Made by a program: the position numbers and the translations under genes. The notes under the pieces were generated by a model. The model was given only the letters and a program-made list of their open reading frames with translations. It was not told where the DNA came from and searched no databases. This document shows, piece after piece, positions 9,159 through 16,719 of a DNA stretch of 56,811 bases. The DNA lies in assembly GCA_964608965.1 (NCBI GenBank), contig CAZSPZ010000011.1, forward strand, positions 1-56,811, in the 5' to 3' direction. Source of the stretch: UBA10908 sp964608965. Its GTDB lineage: Bacteria; Bacillota; Clostridia; Peptostreptococcales; Anaerovoracaceae. Every line of letters begins with the position of its first letter. Positions within the stretch are counted from its first letter, which is position 1.

Positions 9159-9693
9159 TCAGTTGCGATTAAAACCGTTAATTACATTTTTTGTTTCTTG
9201 CACCAGGATAAATGCACCCGGATCCAATTTTTCAACGAGGTTTTGAAAATCTCTCAAATGAGACTTGTCAACATCGGCTAAAAGCATATATTTTTCGTCT
9301 GCGAATTCTGAACTGTTGACATTCATGACGGTTATCGCGTAGCCGGCCTCCCTTATGGCGGCAACTAAATTGTCGTTTTGTCCGGTGGTCACGACCGAAA
9401 CGACAACATGTCCTCTGATATATTTTCTTGCGACCCGTCCGCCGACATATGTTCCTGCAGCAAAGCCTCCCGCATACGCTATAGCTGTCGGTAAATATGG
9501 ACCGGTAGAGCTGAGCGCTTCTCTTACCACCGAGTACCAAATAAACACTTNNNNNNNNNNCAAAGCCCACCAAGGCAGACGTCAATGTTCTTTCTTTCAC
9601 AGTAAGAACCATTCTTACTGTGCTTAATGTAACATCCATGATGCGAAAGCAAAATATTTTCGCACATGTAAGCAATACAGCTGTTTCAATCAT
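9159..9693 (-). CDS. UPF0316 (DUF5698/DUF2179) membrane protein, interrupted by an assembly gap
   Basis: Two reading frames join across ten Ns at 9551-9560. The N-terminal part (from ATG 9693, with AAGGGG upstream) has a membrane helix and the RTIR-like STVRMVLTVK segment. The C-terminal part continues with VFIWYSVV, two more hydrophobic segments and a DUF2179-like alpha/beta domain. Ten Ns shift the frame by one, so the real gap length should be a multiple of three. Three missing bases would restore a GF-x-EVFIW segment like the family's GFFEV block. I read this as one intact gene, not a pseudogene. It is first in the glycan cluster; its function is unknown. Confidence 0.85.
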
Positions 9694-9739
9694 AATTATT
9701 CCCCTTTTCTAATCTCAAAATGCCAGTGAATTGTACCAT

Positions 9740-9760
9740 ACTTGGAGGCATTTTCCAAGT
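9740..9760. promoter_or_regulatory. inverted repeat in a divergent promoter region
   Basis: A 7-bp perfect inverted repeat, ACTTGGA with TCCAAGT and a 7-nt centre, lies between the divergent UPF0316 and DUF445 genes. It could be an operator; no clear promoter hexamers are visible beside it. Confidence 0.35.
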
Positions 9761-9817
9761 GCAAAGTCGCACATTGTAGTGTAGAATAGAAGTATAGAAA
9801 AATAGAGGAGATTTTTA

Positions 9818-10711
9818 ATGAATCAATACGGATGGCTTTTCGCTCCTTTCCTTGGAGCTTTAATAGGTTATGTCACGAATTCAATCGCTGTCAAAATGTT
9901 ATTTCACCCCCATCGCCAAATTAAATTGGGAAAATTTGTTTTGCCTTTTACACCCGGAATCATTCCCAAAAGACAAAAGGACTTGGGTATGGCTATGGGA
10001 AAAATGATAGAGAAGAATCTTTTGACTCTGGATGATATGCAGGAGAGAATGTTGTCTCCCGAAGTAAAATCCGCTGTCGCTGAGAGTATATCCCGCAATA
10101 TTTTAGAAGTAACAGATCATTATACCATCAAAGATTTGATTTTATCCGCCGGCGATGTAACAGCTTACGAAGGCCTTAAACGGAATATTGTAAGCTACGC
10201 TTGCGACAGAGTGATCCTCGCAACGGCCGACATCGATATTGCGAGCGCTATTATAAAAGAAAGCTCGCAGGCAATCAGAAGTAATTTGGGCGGTTTGATG
10301 TCTATGATGATCAGCGATTCGACGATACTTTCCGTTTCAACCGCTATCGAAGATAAACTGAAAAGTTACATAGCGGACCGCGGGCACGAAGTCCTCTCTC
10401 CTCTGCTGGAAGAAGAAATCGAAACGCTGATTGATCAAAATGCATCGGAAGCTCTGTATTCAACGGGCTTTTCACAGGAAAGACTCAAAGATATCACCTT
10501 AAAACTCTATGAATCTGCCGTACGTAAAAATTTGAAGGATTTACTCGGCATGATTGGAATTGCCAAAATAGTGGAAGAAAAAATTGCTTCCATGAACATA
10601 AAAGAATTGGAAGATTTGATATTGTCTATTATGAAAACTGAGCTGGAAACAATTATTAATCTTGGAGCCCTTATCGGATTGGTAATCGGTTTAATTTCAA
10701 TGATTGCCTGA
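9818..10711 (+). CDS. DUF445 family membrane protein
   Basis: The N-terminal helix with GALIGYVTNSIAVKMLFHP, then PGIIPKRQ and the LGMAMGKMIEKNLLT stretch, are the conserved start of DUF445 (YheB/YaaN-region type) proteins. The middle is a long amphipathic helical part and the C terminus is a second membrane helix (LGALIGLVIGLISMI). At 297 aa it is somewhat shorter than the Bacillus YheB type. The family function is unknown. It starts a plus-strand set with a CBS protein 70 bp downstream and a DUF401 protein. Confidence 0.85.
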   Translation: MNQYGWLFAPFLGALIGYVTNSIAVKMLFHPHRQIKLGKFVLPFTPGIIPKRQKDLGMAMGKMIEKNLLTLDDMQERMLSPEVKSAVAESISRNILEVTDHYTIKDLILSAGDVTAYEGLKRNIVSYACDRVILATADIDIASAIIKESSQAIRSNLGGLMSMMISDSTILSVSTAIEDKLKSYIADRGHEVLSPLLEEEIETLIDQNASEALYSTGFSQERLKDITLKLYESAVRKNLKDLLGMIGIAKIVEEKIASMNIKELEDLILSIMKTELETIINLGALIGLVIGLISMIA

Positions 10712-10781
10712 TGGTGCGGCCTTTAAAATTTAAAACATTATGCGCTACTGCAAAAAATACTTTACAAAGAGAGGTAAATAA

Positions 10782-11204
10782 ATGAACATAGCATTTTTCC
10801 TGGTCCCTAAAAGTGATGTCGCCTTTCTGTACGAAGACTATTCACTGAGGCAAGGATTAGAGAAGATGAGACACCACGGATACACCGCAATACCGGTGAT
10901 TAATCGGGAAGGGAAATATTTAAACACAATAAGTGAGGGTGATTTCCTTTGGTATATTTTAAAAGAAGATCTGTCGGGCGACGACTTGACGGAAAAGCCC
11001 ATACAGAGTTTGGAGTCGGCGTGCATAAAAGACCTGCTTCACGAAGATAAAAACCCGCCGGTCCCTATCACAGCCTCTCCTGAAAAGTTGCTGACAAGAG
11101 CGTTGGAACAGAATTTTATACCTGTTATCGACGATTCAAACTCTTTTATAGGGATTGTCACCCGCAGAGATATACTGAAATACTTTTCAGCTCCTTTGGA
11201 ATAG
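10782..11204 (+). CDS. two-CBS-domain protein
   Basis: This 140-aa cytoplasmic protein is a tandem CBS pair. The first repeat covers about residues 5-65 (HGYTAIPVINREGKY then ISEGDFLW). The second covers about 80-138 (NFIPVIDDSNSFIGIVTRRDIL). CBS pairs sense adenine nucleotides or similar ligands. No other domain is fused, so it probably acts on a partner; the following membrane protein gene, 25 bp downstream, is a candidate. GAGAGG precedes the ATG. Confidence 0.9.
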   Translation: MNIAFFLVPKSDVAFLYEDYSLRQGLEKMRHHGYTAIPVINREGKYLNTISEGDFLWYILKEDLSGDDLTEKPIQSLESACIKDLLHEDKNPPVPITASPEKLLTRALEQNFIPVIDDSNSFIGIVTRRDILKYFSAPLE

Positions 11205-11229
11205 CCGAAAAGAAAAGAAAGGAAATTTT

Positions 11230-12453
11230 TTGGACAGCACGATATTCTACTCCATCATAAAGCTTGTAATTGTATTTACTGCCCTTCTTGTTTCGTTGAA
11301 GATGGGTTTGAAATTGACAAAGTCGATGCTTATAACGATTTTTGTTACGATTCTCATCTATCGAATACCTCTTATCGAGTGCTATGAAACATGGAAAAAC
11401 GCCACTACTTCTTTTAATACCATCTCTTTGGTTCTTATTCTTTACCTTATAACTTTTTTACAACGAATTCTGGAAAACAGATCTCAATTAAGGCTTGCTC
11501 AACAAAACCTGAACGGATTATTTAACAACCGCAGAATCAATGCCACCGTTGCCCCTATTTTTATCGGCTTGCTTCCTTCTGCCGCGGCAGCTATTATTTG
11601 CGGCGATATTGTCAGGGAAACTGTAGGAACTGATTTAAATAAAGAGGAACAGGCATTTGTAACCAGCTATTTCCGCCATATTCCTGAAAGTTTTCTCCCT
11701 ACCTACGCCGCAATCATCATGATGTGCGAACTTTCCGGCGTCAGCCCCGGTTCCTTTGTTCTGGGTATGCTTCCTTTGGAAGTGCTATTATTTATGCTGG
11801 GCTACGTGTTTTACATCAGGAAAATACCGAAAGAAACCGGAATTCCGCCAAGCAAAGATAAGGGAAAAGAAGCAAGAGAACTATTCACTCACTTGTGGTC
11901 GCTCATAGCTATTATCGTGCTGATTATCGCATTTAACTGGACCGTACTTCCCGCAGTCGCCCTCGTGACGGGTCTATCTTTGATTGTGTACCGATTTACA
12001 CCAAGAACGATGGCTCCTTTACTCAAAAGCGCATTTGAACCTCCTATGCTGCTGAACACTTATCTTATTATGGTATTTAAAGAATTTGTCATGCAGACAG
12101 GCGCAGTGGAAGCTCTTCCGGATTTTTTTTCCGTTCTTCCCGTACCCACGTTTGTTATATTTATTCTTATTTTCTTCTTTGGTACTGTCGTTGCCGGGTC
12201 GCAGGCAATCATCGCTATTTGCACTGTCATGGCTTTTGTTGCCATCCCGGGAAGCGGAATGCCTCTGATGGTTTTGCTGATGAGCTTCGCCTATGCGGCC
12301 ATGCAAGTGTCCCCCACTCATATATGTCTGTTTATTATTGCTGATTATTTCGATGTACCGATGATGTCGCTGGTTCGCCGGGCCATTCCTATCATCGCAA
12401 TTTTCTGCGCACTTACCATACCTTATTATCTATTGCTGGAAGCGTTTTTCTAA
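11230..12453 (+). CDS. DUF401 family integral membrane protein
   Basis: The 407-aa protein has about ten hydrophobic segments and the DUF401 pattern. This includes the cytoplasmic LQRILENRSQLRLAQQ stretch after the third helix, the GLLPSAAAA segment, and SYFRHIPESFLPTYAA. The family resembles transporters of the GntP/ArsB superfamily, but its substrate is unknown. The start is TTG, the only in-frame start near the AAAGAAAGGAAA ribosome site. It is co-directional with and close to the CBS gene, suggesting a ligand-sensed membrane function, by inference. Confidence 0.85.
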   Translation: MDSTIFYSIIKLVIVFTALLVSLKMGLKLTKSMLITIFVTILIYRIPLIECYETWKNATTSFNTISLVLILYLITFLQRILENRSQLRLAQQNLNGLFNNRRINATVAPIFIGLLPSAAAAIICGDIVRETVGTDLNKEEQAFVTSYFRHIPESFLPTYAAIIMMCELSGVSPGSFVLGMLPLEVLLFMLGYVFYIRKIPKETGIPPSKDKGKEARELFTHLWSLIAIIVLIIAFNWTVLPAVALVTGLSLIVYRFTPRTMAPLLKSAFEPPMLLNTYLIMVFKEFVMQTGAVEALPDFFSVLPVPTFVIFILIFFFGTVVAGSQAIIAICTVMAFVAIPGSGMPLMVLLMSFAYAAMQVSPTHICLFIIADYFDVPMMSLVRRAIPIIAIFCALTIPYYLLLEAFF

Positions 12454-12455
12454 GC

Positions 12456-12551
12456 AAACAAAAAGAGGTCCGGAGCCCTACAATACTTCTCCATGCGGGA
12501 TGATATCCAGCATAGAGAATGTACTTGAAGCATCCCGGACCTCTTTTGTTT
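12456..12551. terminator. long bidirectional terminator with inner structure
   Basis: Arms 12456-12473 and 12535-12551 pair almost perfectly (AGAGGTCCGG with CCGGACCTCT), flanked by A- and T-rich ends, between convergent genes. The roughly 60-nt interior can form a competing stem (12496-12502 with 12531-12537, CGGGATG/CATCCCG). This is more complex than an ordinary terminator. Confidence 0.8.
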
Positions 12552-12554
12552 ACT

Positions 12555-13775
12555 TTAAATTTCCGGGGCAGTTTCTTTCGAAAAATGCATGCCTACGAAT
12601 AACTGAATTAATGCAGAAGCACCCGCCAGCCAGAACACCCAGTGAGGTCCCCAGGCTGCCCAAATAAGTCCAAACACAGGCGATATGGACATTGCCATCA
12701 CATGATCCACCGCCTGACCCACCGAAAGGCTTGGCGTGATGTCCGTGGGGTCGTCCGCTATGCTGCGCATCGTGTATGCATGGAACATTTCAAAAAAGCG
12801 CGTTGCATCAGAACCTATAAAAACAAAAATGGTAAGCACAAGCATGGGAATAGCGGGAGGCGCACTTCCGGCAACAAAGCCTTTGGCAATCAGTCCGAAA
12901 ATTCCGAAAACGACAATCATGTAAATGCTTTCGAAAATCAGCGCCCTTCTCAATCCAAGCTTATCGAGCAATCGGCCGAAATATGGAGAAAGAATCATTC
13001 CCACGGCAGCAGATGCGATTAAAAGTATAGCCGTCATATCCGCTTTATAACCCAAAAGCTTTGCAAAAACCCAAAGACCAAATACGAGGCGAATACGCTT
13101 TTGACAGCCATATGCAAATGTTATCAGGTAATATGGCACATATTTTCTTTTGATAAGCAGCTTGCTCTTTTTCCTTTTCGGTATATGACTAAGATTTTTT
13201 CTTAAAGACAAAAGCAGGAAAAGTGACACACCGCAAGAAATCGCCGCAAAGACAAAAGGCATCTTTATGGGTGAAGTAAAGTCAAAAAACCCGCTTCGGA
13301 AGCCGAAGAAAACCGCAATCGCCGATAGAAAATAGCCGAAAGTCGAAAAACTTTTTATTTTCCCCAATGTTTTACCGACTTCTCCGTCTTTCGCAAGACT
13401 CATGCCGATGGACGCTTCCAGCGGGTAATAAAGATGCGTACCCATGGAATACACAAACATAAAGAGAATCATTATTTCGAAAGTAGGAGACAACGTTCCA
13501 AGAACCAACATCCCCACAATGCAAAGGCATTGCGCAATCACAGCCAAACTTACGTCGGACAGCATGACTAAAGCCGAAAGAATGAACATGCTCAAAATAC
13601 CTGGCAATTCCCTGGGCGTTTCAATAAGTCCTCTTATTTCGTCGGACACATTAAAGGCATCCACTAAATAGTTGGAAAATATATTGATGCTAAACCCTTC
13701 TAATACAGCGAAAAAGAAAACAGCGAGAGTGAATATTTTAAGCGCGCTTTGGGTTGGTTTAGTTTTTGCCTCCAA
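12555..13775 (-). CDS. MFS transporter
   Basis: 406 aa with about twelve hydrophobic segments, a cytoplasmic loop after helix 6 rich in Lys/Arg (KKRKSKLLIKRK region), and GRLLDKLGLRR after a later helix, a typical MFS loop motif. The start is TTG, one base after the stop of the amidohydrolase gene, with AGAAGG about 10 nt upstream; the pair should be translationally coupled. The carrier probably imports the amidohydrolase substrate or exports its product. The substrate class cannot be read from the sequence. Confidence 0.88.
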   Translation of the reverse strand: MEAKTKPTQSALKIFTLAVFFFAVLEGFSINIFSNYLVDAFNVSDEIRGLIETPRELPGILSMFILSALVMLSDVSLAVIAQCLCIVGMLVLGTLSPTFEIMILFMFVYSMGTHLYYPLEASIGMSLAKDGEVGKTLGKIKSFSTFGYFLSAIAVFFGFRSGFFDFTSPIKMPFVFAAISCGVSLFLLLSLRKNLSHIPKRKKSKLLIKRKYVPYYLITFAYGCQKRIRLVFGLWVFAKLLGYKADMTAILLIASAAVGMILSPYFGRLLDKLGLRRALIFESIYMIVVFGIFGLIAKGFVAGSAPPAIPMLVLTIFVFIGSDATRFFEMFHAYTMRSIADDPTDITPSLSVGQAVDHVMAMSISPVFGLIWAAWGPHWVFWLAGASALIQLFVGMHFSKETAPEI

Positions 13776-15194
13776 TTAGAGTTTACCTTCTTTCATAAAT
13801 TGCGCATTTGTTCCGTTAATTTCGAAAAACTCCGTCTCTGCGCGTTTTCCGATAATATCCGGACAGGCCTTCACCGCATCCAAATACTCAATCTCTTCGA
13901 TGTTGACCAATTTTCTGTCTCTCATAATCACTTTGCCCGCAACGACAGAGTGAGATACCTCTTCGCCTCTTGCGCTGTAAACCAAATTAGGAACAATATT
14001 CCGCATCGGATATGTAAATACCGGCAACATCGAAGGGAAATTAAGATCCACTGCAATAAAATCAGCCTGCTTGCCGGGTTCCAAAGAACCAACCAGATCA
14101 TCGACGCCCACAGCTTTGGCTCCTTCTATAGTTGCCATGCGCAGAGCTTTCCAGGCAGGCATTACTTCAGGATTAGCATACTTTATCTTATTAAACAAGC
14201 ATACGTTCTTCATCTCGTTAATGATGTTGTGACAGTTGTTGCCCGGTGCTTGATCAGAACCCAATGCAACGCTTCCGCCGGCTTCTTGGAAAACGACACT
14301 GGGACAAACAATCCCGTCGATAATTGCTATTGATCCGGGGTTAACAACCATTGTGGCGCCGGATTTCGCTATAATCCGTGTCTCATCGTCATTGCAGTCC
14401 GTAAGGTGAATCGCGATGAGAGACTCATCCAGCAGACCCAGATCCTGAAGGAATGCAGTCGGTCTTTTACCATATCGCTGCACCATTTGGAACGTTTCAC
14501 GGTCGCCTTGCTGCGTATGCAGGTGCATTTTTGTTTTTCTCTCTTTGACAGCCTTTTGTGTTTTAAGAAGCATTTCCGGACTGATAAAATCCGCGCCTTG
14601 AGGTCCGAATAAAATGCGGAGGTTACCTTTATTATGCCATTTCTCGTACATTGCGATATTTTCTTTTAAACCCTGCTCGCCCATTTCGTCATCAAATTCA
14701 TAAAGCTCTCCGGGCTTGTACACTTTATGTTTTGCCGCACGGAACATCAGAGTCAAGTTTCCTCTGGCTCCCACCTTTGATATAAAACGAGCAATGCTGT
14801 CAATTTCCATGTTTTGATCGCCAAGCGTCGTGGTTCCCGCTTTGATGGCTTCAATTAATGCGACGCAACTTCCCTTTTGTCCGTCTTCCGCCGTCATGGC
14901 GTTGGCAAAAGGCTGAAGTCCGAACATCATCCAATTGTTTGTGTCCTGCGCCAATCCACGCAGGATATTGTCTTCCGAATGCATATGTCCGTCAATGAAA
15001 CCCGGGAATACCGCGTGGTGCTCAAGGTTTAGAACTTCTTGCGCGCTGTATTCCTTGTCTACTGTGCTTGCATCATGGAAACCCAAAATTTTTCCGCCGT
15101 CAACAATCATCGCAACTCCGGTCCTATACCCGACACCCAAATCGTCCATGGCATAGAAATGAGGAGCCTTTACTATCATATCAACTTTTTTCAT
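13776..15194 (-). CDS. amidohydrolase, cytosine/adenosine deaminase-like (SsnA/TrzN group)
   Basis: A metal-dependent amidohydrolase of 472 aa. It has the first metal site PGFIDGHMHSED, a lysine-free TIM barrel with MHLHTQQ and AIHLTDCN histidines, and the catalytic aspartate in ALGSDQAPGNN. The C-terminal SLEPGKQADFIAVDL is typical of this family. Members deaminate or dechlorinate purine- and pyrimidine-like rings, or hydrolyse related amides; the substrate is unresolved. I chose the ATG at 15194 because GGAGG lies 5 nt before it; a longer reading frame starts at 15275. It is the first gene of a two-gene operon with an MFS carrier. Confidence 0.85.
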   Translation of the reverse strand: MKKVDMIVKAPHFYAMDDLGVGYRTGVAMIVDGGKILGFHDASTVDKEYSAQEVLNLEHHAVFPGFIDGHMHSEDNILRGLAQDTNNWMMFGLQPFANAMTAEDGQKGSCVALIEAIKAGTTTLGDQNMEIDSIARFISKVGARGNLTLMFRAAKHKVYKPGELYEFDDEMGEQGLKENIAMYEKWHNKGNLRILFGPQGADFISPEMLLKTQKAVKERKTKMHLHTQQGDRETFQMVQRYGKRPTAFLQDLGLLDESLIAIHLTDCNDDETRIIAKSGATMVVNPGSIAIIDGIVCPSVVFQEAGGSVALGSDQAPGNNCHNIINEMKNVCLFNKIKYANPEVMPAWKALRMATIEGAKAVGVDDLVGSLEPGKQADFIAVDLNFPSMLPVFTYPMRNIVPNLVYSARGEEVSHSVVAGKVIMRDRKLVNIEEIEYLDAVKACPDIIGKRAETEFFEINGTNAQFMKEGKL

Positions 15195-15246
15195 GTAGTC
15201 CTCCATTTTAATACAGGTTTTCTCATAGTGATTTAACGTTACAACT

Positions 15247-15275
15247 ATACTACCAAATGGACTTATTAAAAGCAA
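15247..15275 (-). promoter_or_regulatory. promoter for the amidohydrolase-MFS operon
   Basis: On the minus strand, TTGCTT (15275-15270), 17 bp, then TAGTAT (15252-15247). It lies about 55 nt before the chosen start, which also argues against the longer reading frame starting at 15275. Confidence 0.6.
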
Positions 15276-15307
15276 TTGAAATCCTGGAAAGAATTAAACG
15301 TTTCCGC

Positions 15308-15336
15308 TTGTCTTTTTTTTTACTTGCGGCTATAAT
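15308..15336 (+). promoter_or_regulatory. sigma-A promoter for the small membrane protein and tRNA-Val
   Basis: TTGTCT (15308-15313), 17 bp, TATAAT (15331-15336). The perfect -10 and ideal spacing place transcription start near 15343, downstream of the longest reading frame's ATG at 15257. This supports the internal start at 15383. Confidence 0.8.
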
Positions 15337-15382
15337 TGTAAAGTACGAATTCAAAACAAAGATGCAATCAGGAGTATACGAC

Positions 15383-15853
15383 ATGCGAGAATCAAGCAAA
15401 AATACAGCAGGCCCCAATAACCAAGACAAGCTTACGGTAAATATTTTTGCTATGTTTGTTTCTGTCGTCGTGTTTTTGTTTATTCAACAAGCGGGAATTC
15501 TCCTTTTAAACGTCTTATTTAGTTTGAACTATCCTAAAGATGTAAGCAACATCGGCGGATTTTTCAGTGCACTGTCCTATATATTGGTTTTAACTGCCAT
15601 ATTCGGATTTGCGGCTCAGGCGGGCTATGAAATCATTCGGCGAGTAAAAGCGGAAGAAAAAATATATATTGTCTATAATACTATTACGCTTTTGATATTA
15701 ATCGTGCAGGGATTAACTGTTTTTACTATGATATCACCAATGTACATCGTACCGAACATTTTCATTTGCTCAGCTACACTGTATGGCCTTTATAAAATTA
15801 AAATGGGTATCTCCGTTAAAAAACCAAACAAATCAAAAAAAAGAGTTGGGTGA
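15383..15853 (+). CDS. small four-helix membrane protein of unknown function, overlapping tRNA-Val
   Basis: A 156-aa protein with four hydrophobic segments (about residues 20-45, 58-80, 95-120 and 122-140) and a short basic C-terminal tail (KKPNKSKKRVG). I recognise no family. The start at 15383 follows AGGAG by 8 nt and lies after the promoter at 15308-15336; the open frame extends back to 15257 but would begin before the transcript. The stop TGA (15851-15853) lies inside the 5' acceptor strand of tRNA-Val, so CDS and tRNA share six bases and almost certainly one transcript. Confidence 0.8.
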   Translation: MRESSKNTAGPNNQDKLTVNIFAMFVSVVVFLFIQQAGILLLNVLFSLNYPKDVSNIGGFFSALSYILVLTAIFGFAAQAGYEIIRRVKAEEKIYIVYNTITLLILIVQGLTVFTMISPMYIVPNIFICSATLYGLYKIKMGISVKKPNKSKKRVG

Positions 15854-15922
15854 TTAACTCAGTGGTAGAGTGCTTCCGTCACAAGGAAGAAGCCGTTGGT
15901 TCGAGTCCAATATCGCCCACCA
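15848..15922 (+). tRNA. tRNA-Val (CAC)
   Basis: Acceptor GGGTGAT pairs with ATCGCCC (one G-U). Anticodon stem CTTCC/GGAAG encloses GTCACAA, giving anticodon CAC for GUG codons. T arm is GTTGG/CCAAT, discriminator A, CCA encoded. Its first six bases are the last codons and stop of the preceding gene, and a terminator follows 6 nt after CCA. Confidence 0.94.
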
Positions 15923-15927
15923 AACAA

Positions 15928-15962
15928 AGAAAATCCGATAACGACTGTTATCGGATTTTCTT
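15928..15962 (+). terminator. terminator after tRNA-Val
   Basis: A GAAAATCCGATAAC arm pairs with GTTATCGGATTTTC around the loop GACT. The T-rich 3' end also carries the -35 of the next promoter. Confidence 0.85.
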
Positions 15963-15990
15963 TGCCATATTATTGCGCCTATGCTATAAT
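15962..15990 (+). promoter_or_regulatory. sigma-A promoter of the redox triad
   Basis: TTGCCA (15962-15967), 17 bp, TATAAT (15985-15990), about 28 nt before the lipoprotein ATG. It abuts the tRNA-Val terminator, so the two transcription units are packed tightly. Confidence 0.8.
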
Positions 15991-16018
15991 CCTTTCAATC
16001 ACGAAGGAGGAATACACC

Positions 16019-16573
16019 ATGCTGAAAAAACAGAATGTGTTCACAGCACTTTTTATTGTTATCGCCTTAGTTTTCACTGCTTGCGGCGGTGAAGGCGGCG
16101 ACACGACTCAACCGGAGGGATCCGGCGAAGGAGTATTGAGTTCTTTCACATCCACTGATGCCACAGGGATAACGGTGGATCAGACCATATTTTCAGATTA
16201 TTCGCTTACTTTGGTAAACATATGGGCAACGTTTTGCAGCCCGTGCATCGGAGAAATGCCTGACTTGGCACAGCTTAACGAAGATTATGCCGATCAAGGA
16301 TTCCAGGTTGTCGGCATCGTTGCCGATGTTCAGGAAGGCGATGAAGCCGGCCTTGCGACAGCTCTTTCCATTGTAGAACAAACCAATGCAAATTACCTGC
16401 ACATCCTCGCATCCGAAAGCCTGGGCGAAGCAAAACTAAATTCTGTGCAGTACGTGCCGGAGACTATATTTGTCGACGCACAAGGCAACCAGGTGGGTGA
16501 ATCCTATGTGGGAGCAAAAGATTATGACGACTGGAGCGAAATAATAGAAACACTTCTTGCAGAGGTGGAATAA
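16019..16573 (+). CDS. TlpA-like thiol-disulfide redoxin lipoprotein
   Basis: A 184-aa exported thioredoxin-fold protein. The N terminus is a lipoprotein signal (MLKKQ, hydrophobic stretch, FTACGG), putting it on the outer face of the membrane; the phenylalanine at -3 of the lipobox is not ideal. The redox motif is WATFCSPC, as in TlpA/ResA, followed by a cis-proline region (QYVPET). The ATG at 16019 follows GGAGG; an open frame extends upstream through the tRNA and is not used. Its stop overlaps the next small gene (TAATG). It should pass electrons to or from the membrane Fe-S protein encoded two genes on. Confidence 0.9.
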   Translation: MLKKQNVFTALFIVIALVFTACGGEGGDTTQPEGSGEGVLSSFTSTDATGITVDQTIFSDYSLTLVNIWATFCSPCIGEMPDLAQLNEDYADQGFQVVGIVADVQEGDEAGLATALSIVEQTNANYLHILASESLGEAKLNSVQYVPETIFVDAQGNQVGESYVGAKDYDDWSEIIETLLAEVE

Positions 16574-16719
16574 TGGCAACTTCTCATAGAAAGCGCACAG
16601 CTATCATGATTCTCGCTGCCGGAGTTGTCTGCATCGCAATAGGCGCTTATCGCGGAGAAATCGCTGTGGTTTTACACAACGCAATTGTTGTGTGTCTGGA
16701 GTGCATCGGAATTGGATAG
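16573..16719 (+). CDS. 48-aa membrane CXXC protein (CD1871A type)
   Basis: A short gene between the lipoprotein and the ferredoxin-like protein. It encodes a basic N terminus (MATSHRKRT), one membrane helix, AYRGE, a second hydrophobic stretch and the tail CLECIGIG. This layout (helix, YRGE, terminal CLECIG) matches my memory of the CD1871A-family CXXC motif-containing proteins of clostridia, found between a redoxin and a 4Fe-4S protein. The ATG overlaps the upstream stop (TAATG) and the end overlaps the next start by 8 nt, so all three are coupled. The terminal CXXC is a likely thiol relay in the membrane. Confidence 0.85.
   Translation: MATSHRKRTAIMILAAGVVCIAIGAYRGEIAVVLHNAIVVCLECIGIG

Noticed and set aside
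9159..9693. Frameshifted UPF0316 pseudogene
   Set aside because: The shift is caused by an arbitrary run of ten Ns; both flanks are well preserved.
13749..14333. 194-aa open frame antisense to the amidohydrolase
   Set aside because: It covers a well-conserved gene on the other strand and shows no family features.
15257..15382. Longer N terminus for the small membrane protein
   Set aside because: It begins before the TTGTCT-17-TATAAT promoter at 15308-15336 and lacks a ribosome site; AGGAG supports the start at 15383.
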